From NCBI GenBank assembly GCA_014529385.2, contig CM043945.1:143412741-143476740 (forward strand): a stretch of 64,000 bases of DNA, in the 5' to 3' direction. Made by a program: the position numbers and the translations under genes. The notes under the pieces are model-generated. The model was not told the DNA's origin and made no database searches. It worked only from the letters and a program-made list of their open reading frames with translations. Source of the stretch: Adiantum capillus-veneris (lineage: Eukaryota; Streptophyta; Polypodiopsida; Polypodiales; Pteridaceae). Within the stretch, counting starts at the first letter, position 1. Each line of letters opens with the position of its first letter. This document shows, in pieces, positions 56,209 through 64,000 of this stretch.

Positions 56209-58799
56209 TTTTTTTGATCCACCTATATGAAATATGTCAAGAGCATGGGATTTGAGGGTAAGAAAGACCATGCTGCCACCGAAGGCAGCAGCGTTTTACT
56301 AGTAGCTATAAGATTAAAACTTAATATGGGGGCCAAGTGTCACCATTGCTAGGGTTTCCAATGATGTCTTCACGTCCTCGACTTCAAAATGAGCTTTTTT
56401 TGGTAGGGCCTATTGACGGAATTGAAACGATGAGGTGGGTTAGTAACTCTCACGAGGTGGGTTAGTAACTCTCACATCAATCCTCATGGCATGTTCAGAG
56501 GCGAATTCAAAAACCTTTGTTCCTTCGTCACATTCATGAACTTTTAGCTTTAGTCTTCTTGGCACGTTGCAACATGCCTCAAGAAGAAGAAGGAGAAAAT
56601 GCAAACTTTTTAAGTGTGTGAATGGTCCCTTCATTTTAGGCATCATGTGATTTCCTTGTACTTTCTTTGTTTTATAGTGCAAACGTTTAAAGTTCGTAAA
56701 TGAGTTTGTTCCCTCGTTTTAGGCTTTTACTTTTGTTTAAAGTTTGTAAATGAGTTTCTTCCATGGCAATTCCTTTTCTTTAGGCTTTCTTGGCTTTCTC
56801 CTTGTTCTTTGGGACTACTTTTTTTTATTTTATGAGAGTTTCTCAAGAGAGTTGGGGATGAGTAGCTCGTAATCAATGGCCACATGCAAGAAAATTGTGT
56901 TTCCTAGAAACGATTATTCAAGATCCAAAAACCTATGAATCTTATATTGCCACCAATGCAGCACTTGGTAAGAGTGGTTTTGCGCGCAAGAGTCAACATC
57001 GTTTAGCTGACCTTATTTGCTTTGTTTGTGCAAACACAGAAGGTTCCTCTCAACGAAGAATTTGCTAGGTAGCTCTACCATTTTTGGGGAGTTGGCTCCC
57101 ACTAGTCTTCTTTGATAAAATGATGTGCTAGAAGCATAAATGCAAAAAAGATTAGGATTAAGAAGTTCATCTCCCAGATATGGAATTTGCTTGTGGCAAT
57201 AATGAAAAACATGTTCCATTCATTCTTATCTCGCCAATATGTTTGACAAGCACAAGATAGATAAAAGAGGTATGAGGACGAGAAGCATCTTCGTGTACTT
57301 CCAAAGAAGATATGGGATGAAGTTCTTCTTAGGGTTTGAGAAAAGTCATAAAATATGAAGATTGAACCAAACCCTAGGTTGTCTTTAAGATACTCAGCAT
57401 CCAAAATTCTGAAGTGAGTAGGACCAATGGCCTACCAATTGGAGCTTCTTCCCATTTGTGTGTGGATCAAGTATTTCATGTAAGCTTTTCAAGGAAACAC
57501 TCGCATAAGGAAGACAGTATGGTCAATCAAGGCAATTTAGTCAGCTTCATTGAACCTCTTGGTTTATTGCATAACCTTGAACGGATTATGGACTTCCATG
57601 AATTGCAAACATGCAGGGTGTTCCACTTTATGCAAGTGGAAAGATAGACCCAACGAACGTGCCACTTAGGAAAGCATTAGTACTATTAAGAAGAAAAACC
57701 GCTTTTCTTTGCAAAAAACGAAAACTCCTCCCGAAGAAAAAAATGATGTAAGGACAAGGGTCCTAAGGAGTGGGCTCCAATGGCAACGAGCCATATGGTC
57801 GCATGCATTGGGGCCTCTGTAGGAGGCTAAATATGGATGGTTGGGAGGAGTGCTTAGCTATCCATCTCTATTTTACCCAACACAGTTTTAGATTGTGCTC
57901 CCTTGTTGCCCTCTTCCTCACAAATGGGTGCCTCAATAGCTTGTCGGGTTTACTTGGGCATCATACTTTAGAAGCTCGAAACTTAGCATGGTGGTGAAGT
58001 GTTATCATTGCTAGGGTTTTTGTCACTGACATTCCACAGTTTGTTGTCTTTAGATCTCTAGTGGTGATGTCCTCACCTCCTTGACTTCAAAATGGGCATT
58101 GCGTGATTAGTGATTAGACAATGTAATGATGAGGTGGATAGTCACGCTCACATCAATCCTCATGGCTTCAACATGTAAATCCAACAAGTGAAAGAATCAC
58201 GATAACTTTCTAAAATAATTAGAACGTAATAAAATCCTTAGGTTGAGTATAAGTAGAATCAGTGTTCAAGAAAGGATTGCCTCAGCTTAGCCTTAATCGG
58301 TTGAAAATGGAGACAGCCTGGTTGAAAACCATGGTAAAGGGAAGAAAAACTAGTGAAATATGTGAGAAAATAATTCAAAAATCTTGCAAATTTTAAATTC
58401 ATGCCAGTATTTTCGGTTTGCTTCTTTGTGGGAAGAAAACTTAATCGATAGCTGCTTAATAAAAGAGTCTTTCTTTAATATTGATTAGAATTAAGTTATA
58501 GAATGTAAGAAAAGTCAAGCCATATGAGACTGTGAAAGGAAATGTGAAATTAAAAAAACTCATTAATATGTGTGTGTATCCATAGAATTTACTAGAATTA
58601 TGCAAGTGAAGTTTCACTTTAACATTCTGAAACAATAGAATGCAAAAAAAAGTCAAGACATGTCAAGATATGAAATAAAAGTGAAATAAACATTTTAAAG
58701 TAAGTCTCCATCGTGCACTTAAAACAATGAAAGTCTCCCTAACCTAACATAACACTAAAGTTTCTCTTAGAAAGCAAAAAAGTTATGCCTTTCAAAATT

Positions 58800-58832
58800 G
58801 GGGGGGGGGGGGGGGTGGGTGGGTGGGTTGGG
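58800..58832 (+). repeat. Poly-G run with G-quadruplex motif
   Basis: Sixteen G followed by T-GGG-T-GGG-T-GGG-TT-GGG. At least five G-tracts are separated by one or two bases, which satisfies the usual intramolecular G-quadruplex pattern. Confidence 0.85.
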
Positions 58833-59249
58833 TTTGCTGCCGACATTCAATTATTTTAATGTAGTTAATAGGTTCATAAATTTCAGCATTAGCATTTTTC
58901 ATTGCTCATTGAGACTTGAGTCTTCTTCTCTTTATGTACTAAACGACGGTGAGCCACCAAGAAATGACTCACAGCTCACCATCCACCACATGTCCCTCTC
59001 TTGTGGCGCGCACATGGTGCGGCCACGACAACCGTTCAATGGATTATTATTACGCTGGCCCAAAATTTTTGGCAGGGAGTGTAACGTTTGGCCAACGTAG
59101 CCAACACAACGAGCCCCCCTCCCTCGCTTCGACCCGTTCACGATGGCTAGCAAACCAAAAAAGGCTATCTGCACTTTGAGCACTTCTCCTGCTTCTCATG
59201 CTTTACTTCGATACTCTCCTAGCTTGTAAGTAAGCATTGCTATTACTGG

Positions 59250-59252
<3 letters not shown>

Positions 59253-59316
<64 letters not shown>
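59253..59316. repeat. (CT)n-(CA)n compound microsatellite
   Basis: CT at 59253-59287 switches to CA at 59288-59316. Confidence 0.97.
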
Positions 59317-59318
<2 letters not shown>

Positions 59319-59720
59319 ACACAAAAGGAGACACATGTTGTTGCCTATTCTCAGCTTCTCAATCTAAATACAAGCAAAGAAAAGGAAGAGCGAGAATCAT
59401 GCATCATTACAGAGGAAGAAGAAATTTCATCGTCTTTTTCTTCACACACACACACACATGTACACATGCGTTACAGACAGAAGCCACATGGTTTTTTATA
59501 CACACATAGCATTATGTTTTTCATTCAAAATCTCTCGTTCGTCAAAATGAAAATTGCACGACAAAGCGTCTCATTTGCCAATGGATGGTTTCAAGTTGCA
59601 CATTAGGTCATGGCCTCGTGTGTGTACACGGATGGGATCGACATAAGATTATGTCCGAAATTTCATTGCATGTTTATCAATAATTTTGATTTGTCATCAT
59701 CAAACATCATATTCCGTAGT

Positions 59721-60768
59721 ATGTCTTCTCCACCTCTAGTCATAGTTGGCATGCAGAGAGCTAGGCGAGGGAAGGCTGGTGTGCCTTCTAGGCCCTCTTG
59801 GGCAATGCACTTGCAGTCGGCACCAGTGGGAGATGAATGTGAGGAGTACGTTCCTCTTTCCGAGGATGCCACGCCTTTTGATCAGGTTTTCTACATCGGT
59901 TTGATGGACGAGGCTATGGTTACGCCTCCTTCAATTGGGAAAAAATGATCCAATGTAGATATATCCTTGCAAGCACAGGCTCCAAGTGAGCAGCCAGAGG
60001 TCACAAATGCAAGGACTCAACCACCAGTGCAGACACCACAAGAAGCAGACATAATCACAAAAGGGACAAAGCGTGCGAGGGCAACGAAAGTTATATGGGA
60101 CGACAAAAGCACGCATACTCTCTTGCGAGTTTATGAGGAGCAGTGGTCACACATCAGAAGAAGGGTAATTTTCGCCCTAAAGATTGGGAAGATTTGGTCT
60201 TTCCTCTAAATTGAGAGATCTTAGCTAACTTCAATCATGAGCAGCAAATTGACACACTTAAGAAGCTCCACAAAAAAGAGCTTTCAAACAAAATTATATT
60301 GGTAGTATCCCCAGCACCTAGCCATTTTTTGACCAGTGCGATACTTTGTGGGGGAAGACTCTAAAGTGCTCAAGCATAGCTGGTGCACTTGATAGCGAAA
60401 GCCACATGCCTATATCCTCCACAGCAGATACACCCATAGACCTGTATGGTGTTGAGAACAATGGTACCTCGGGTCAAAATCCACAACCAGATTCTGTGGA
60501 TTTGGATGGCATATTTGGCAAGAAAGTCAAGCAACCAAAAACATCTAGCTTGGGAACATTGACCAAGACAATGAGAGATGGGATGAAATAGATGTGTGAT
60601 GCCTACGAGCGTGCAGAAGACAAGAAGACAAACACCTTGCGAGAGCTTGAGACTGCTAGAATGCTACATGAGGAGCGACTCGCAAAGATTAGAGAGGAAG
60701 AAGAGGCGAAGCGTCACCAGATCTTCTTGGAGATTGCAAAGCTTATCTCTAAGAAGCCAGAGGAGTAA
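59721..60768 (+). pseudogene. Harbinger Myb/SANT-like DNA-binding protein
   Basis: Likely start ATG 59721 (MSSPPLVIVGMQRARRGKAG). TGA at 59946-59948 interrupts the acidic N-terminal part. A Myb/SANT-like trihelix begins VIWDDKSTHTLLRVYEEQW (about 60092); its third helix, NFRPKDWEDLVF, is in another frame after a shift near 60163. After more breaks the C-terminal part (60420-60768) has a coiled-coil-like RELETARMLHEERLAKI after TAG 60589-60591, and ends at TAA 60766-60768. In this transposon class the protein helps the transposase reach the nucleus and bind the ends. This copy is broken at least four times. Confidence 0.75.
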
Positions 60769-61197
60769 GTTTATTACACATCGCCGTAGTAAAATCTACA
60801 TTTTCTTTGAGCAATACCACATTTCATTGCAAAGTAATTAATATATAGAGCTGTTTATTTTTGTGCAAGTGAGTTTTTGCAGTCGCATTCCATTTGGTCA
60901 TCACATGTGTATCCTTACTCGTATTCAGGTATGTCTTAACTTACTTCGTAGTTTGGATATTTATTTTCTTTGCATTATTTTGTGATTCCAAATCAGTATG
61001 CTCATTTTAAATCATAGAATGGAAGAGTTGGTGCATCTCTTTGGGATGATGACATTATTGAGTGACAATACTCTAGGCCTTGCTAGTGCATCACATGGTC
61101 AATGCTTGGAGGAATTGGAAGATAAAAACTTCTTCATACTTATGTTTACTTATGCATGCTTGTGTTATGGGATGGCGGGGGTGCTTGAGTCAGTGGC

Positions 61198-62166
61198 ATG
61201 GCATTTTGCACCAAGAGTATGGTGGCATTTTCCTCGCCCACACACGTTCTTTTGCAGTGTGCACATTGTGCTTTGGTCTTCGTCTTTTCTAGTAAATCAA
61301 GATCCTATTGTTTTGCATATCGCATGTCTCGCAGATCCTTTCTTATGCTACTAAACATGATTCGTCCACTACTTCCCACAAGGGGAGTAGGGTTTGTCAG
61401 AGAGCTTATTTCTCTAGAGGCTACGCTTTCTTGCGTTCTCTGACAGCTTGCGCATGGAAACTCCTCACGAAGCATGGCGAATCTGTTTGGCATGGGTGAG
61501 AGAACCATTCGCAAATATGTGGTGATCATTTGTCGCATATTGAGTAGGAGCGAGTTCTTCCACAAGGTCGGCATTAGAGTGCCGTGTGGAGACCGTCTTC
61601 AGCAGATAATGGCAGGATTTGAGGCTATCTCTGGTTTTCCGCATATTGTTGGGGCACTTGATGGGACTCACATCCGCCTACAAAGAAAGCCAACATGAGA
61701 GTTCTATCCAGCAGAATACATCAATTGGCATGGTTTTCCGAGCATCCTCCTAAAGGGTATTGTCGACTCCAAAAAACTTTTTTGGAGTGCAGTTTGCAGG
61801 GCTACACGAGGGGTTAATGATTCTTCTCACTTCAAAGAATGCAACTTGTATAGCCAGCTCAAGCGACGAGAAGCACTGGATTGACCACTATTGCACTTTC
61901 AAGGAGAGATAGTACGACCTTATTTGATTGCAGACTCAGCCTACAAAGTGAGAACATTCATGGTAAAGCCATATCAAATGAATGCAGGGCAATTTTTACG
62001 TGAAAAGTGAGATGTTGACAGGAAACTCTCAAAGGGGAGAGTGAAAGTGAAAAATGCCTTTGGTCTCTTGAAGAATAGGTGGCGGATTTTGCGAGATCTC
62101 AATGTCGATCTTGCTTTCACGCCCACTGTGATAGGAGCCTATTGTTTCCTACACAAATTTGTATAA
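61198..62166 (+). pseudogene. Harbinger transposase (DDE_Tnp_4 type)
   Basis: One frame from about 61198 to TAA 62164-62166, without frameshifts. FAYRMSRRSF and LEATLSCVL, then SMANLFGMGERTIRKYV, form the N-terminal helix-turn-helix-like part. The catalytic core begins HIVGALDGTHI (first Asp near 61660). GVNDSSHF supplies the second Asp region and LIADSAYK follows. The glutamate block reads KVKNAFGLLKNRW where the family has V-E-N-x-F, so the catalytic Glu is Lys here. Stops: TGA at 61441-61443, 61696-61698, 61882-61884 and 62008-62010, each one step from CGA. The enzyme would cut and paste the element; this copy cannot. Confidence 0.88.
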
Positions 62167-63112
62167 ATCCTAGGTGAGACGGAGCCTCATGATTAGCGAG
62201 ATCTGCATCCCAACTCCCAAGAGCCACTTCCTAATGATGGCGGTAATCTTGCTCAACGATGAGATGGCCTTGCGGATAAGGGCAGCCTTATTCCGCCATA
62301 GCAGCTTGAGGGTTTAAAATGCAGCAGGTCCAGGTGTAGCAGGTTGTGGATTGAGTAATTATTCTTATTTTCTAATTGATCTTGTCTTTTGTTTCAACTA
62401 AGGTTTTGAATATGTATCCATAAAGCTTATTTTTAATTTCATGAAGTTGTGTTTTGCAGGGCTTGATGATGATTCGGAGTCTGAGGATTGAGTTATGTCC
62501 TACATGGTTGAAGTTTTTGTCATGTGGCTTGCTTTATGGCTAAAATTGAGCAACACCTCTATTTATGTAACGGAGCACCTCTATTTATGTATTGCTACAG
62601 GGTTTTCATTATGTGTCTCAAGCATTTTCATTTGTGGTTGCGAATGAGCAGCAATGCCGCACGCTTCTTTATCATAGTCAATGATCCATTTTGATGTACT
62701 TAGAATAGCTTGTTTTATGGCTATCAGTCTCTTGTTTATGTGGTTATCGGACTTTGAAATTTTGTTTTGTCATGCATTTTTTCATGCATTCGGTGCAATG
62801 TTACTAAACGTTTTTTGTTGGAAAAGGCTATCTTTGTGATGTTGGCAATGTGTGGTTTGTTGGTTCATACGTCAACTCCAGCAACGAACGGACGTGAATG
62901 GACGAACACATGTGCGCACAGGATGTGGCTGGATGGAGCATGTGGTTTTTTTGACCTAACAGATGCATGTGCGCAAAATGTCAAAAAGTTTGCATCCGTT
63001 TGTTGCACTTTTCTAAGAACGAATGGCTGAACGAATGGCCTCATGTGCGTTTTACATCTCTCTCCCTCTATCCTTCTCTCTCTAGTGCGGAGGACGGGTC
63101 ACACACACTTGT
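62167..63112. other. Gene-free region downstream of the transposase
   Basis: AT-rich DNA with GGATGTGGCTGGATGGAGCATGTG-like and ACGAATGG(C/A)-type short repeats (62880-63050). No gene is recognised. It may include the 3' end of the Harbinger element. Confidence 0.45.
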
Positions 63113-63572
<460 letters not shown>

Positions 63573-63696
63573 ATTTGCGAGGTTCTTCTTTTGTTTTTTG
63601 TTTATGGGTGTCACACATGAGTGGTGTTGATTTGTTGAACTTACTGTGGAGATTCGATATGGCAATCCTATGATACAACAAAGAATGAAGCCAGTG

Positions 63697-63699
<3 letters not shown>

Positions 63700-63743
<44 letters not shown>

Positions 63744-63855
63744 ATCTCAGCGCTATGTAGGAGAGGGAGGGAGAAAGAGAGAGAGAGAGAGAGAGCAGCA
63801 TGCGGCTCAATGCTATGCACTAGAGAGAGAGAGAGAGGTAGAGAGAGAGAGAGAG
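63700..63855. repeat. Interrupted (GA)n array with duplicated spacer
   Basis: GA blocks at 63700-63740, 63772-63794, 63822-63837 and 63840-63855. Short related spacers (CAGC(A/G)CTATG, AGCAGCATG(C/G)GG) between them suggest unit duplication. Confidence 0.9.
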
Positions 63856-64000
63856 CAGCATGGGGTCTTTTTTTTCCAAACTGCCCTTCAAATTTTTCAA
63901 AATTCCCAAAATACCCTTGGCCCAGAGGCTTTGGAGATGAATCGCTCCATTATTTTAAGACATGCTAAGCACTCAAAAATGGATCTCCGTTATCAAATCA

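Larger units (their letters stand above)
55623..59590. other. Gene-free region with microsatellites and a diverged direct repeat
   Basis: I recognise no gene or transposon. Segments 56325-56490 and 57985-58175 are related (shared CATTGCTAGGGTTT, GACTTCAAAATG, CTCACATCAATCCTCATGGC), so an old repeat flanks 56.5-58.0 kb. A 22-bp unit (CGAGGTGGGTTAGTAACTCTCA) is tandemly doubled at about 56432-56475. A 77-codon frame at 57414-57647 has no recognisable domain. Confidence 0.5.
59721..62350 (+). mobile_element. PIF/Harbinger DNA transposon, decayed
   Basis: Two genes in the same direction, a Myb/SANT-like DNA-binding protein and a DDE transposase, are the hallmark of autonomous PIF/Harbinger elements. 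The limits given are those of the coding content. I could not identify terminal inverted repeats or a TWA target duplication by eye. Confidence 0.75.

Overview
The window looks like nuclear DNA of a land plant with a large, repeat-rich genome. The evidence is plant-type LTR retrotransposons with initiator-Met-tRNA primer sites, a chromodomain-bearing Ty3 element, a plant-style DUF4283/CCHC LINE, a PIF/Harbinger transposon, and long GA/CT and GT/CA microsatellites. A fern or another large-genome vascular plant is plausible, but the sequence does not fix the species. I found no intact host gene, tRNA or rRNA. Almost every recognisable coding stretch belongs to a decayed mobile element.

Layout: (1) 1-3345, minus strand: a 5'-complete LINE running off the left edge, with an unusual coiled-coil plus RRM-like ORF1. 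(2) 5008-12262, plus strand: a Copia element (187-bp LTRs, target duplication CCACA) whose RNase H is split by a 1590-bp solo LTR (9991-11580, duplication CAGAC) of the Ty3 family found complete further right. (3) 15216-55622, minus strand: a non-autonomous, LARD-like LTR element with about 1.8-1.9 kb LTRs, a 1.08 kb interior and a third partial LTR. It has been blown up to 40 kb by insertions: a rearranged LTR element with a 970-bp LTR palindrome (15524-20005, duplication GAGAG); a near-complete GC-rich LINE (20630-27542, 13-bp duplication); and a Ty3/Gypsy element (Gypsy-A, 30990-54509). Gypsy-A is itself interrupted by a chromovirus (Gypsy-B, 32863-41740, duplication CCAGG) in gag and by a Copia element (Copia-2, 45674-50376) in a large extra 3' ORF. 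(4) 59.7-62.2 kb, plus strand: a decayed two-gene PIF/Harbinger transposon. (5) The right end is microsatellite-rich and has a possible Helitron-like terminus.

Nesting order and LTR divergence (counted by eye) agree: about 9% for the palindromic element, 3.9% for Gypsy-A, 3.2% for Copia-1, 2.2% for Copia-2 and 1.6% for Gypsy-B. Disabling stop codons are mostly TAG and TGA and rarely TAA, as expected from deamination of methylated CAG and CGA codons. The least expected content is Gypsy-A's roughly 3.5 kb accessory ORF region, the LINE with an ATGA ORF1/ORF2 overlap and an extra ORF1 domain, the LTR palindrome, and the L1-ORF1p-like protein of the first LINE.
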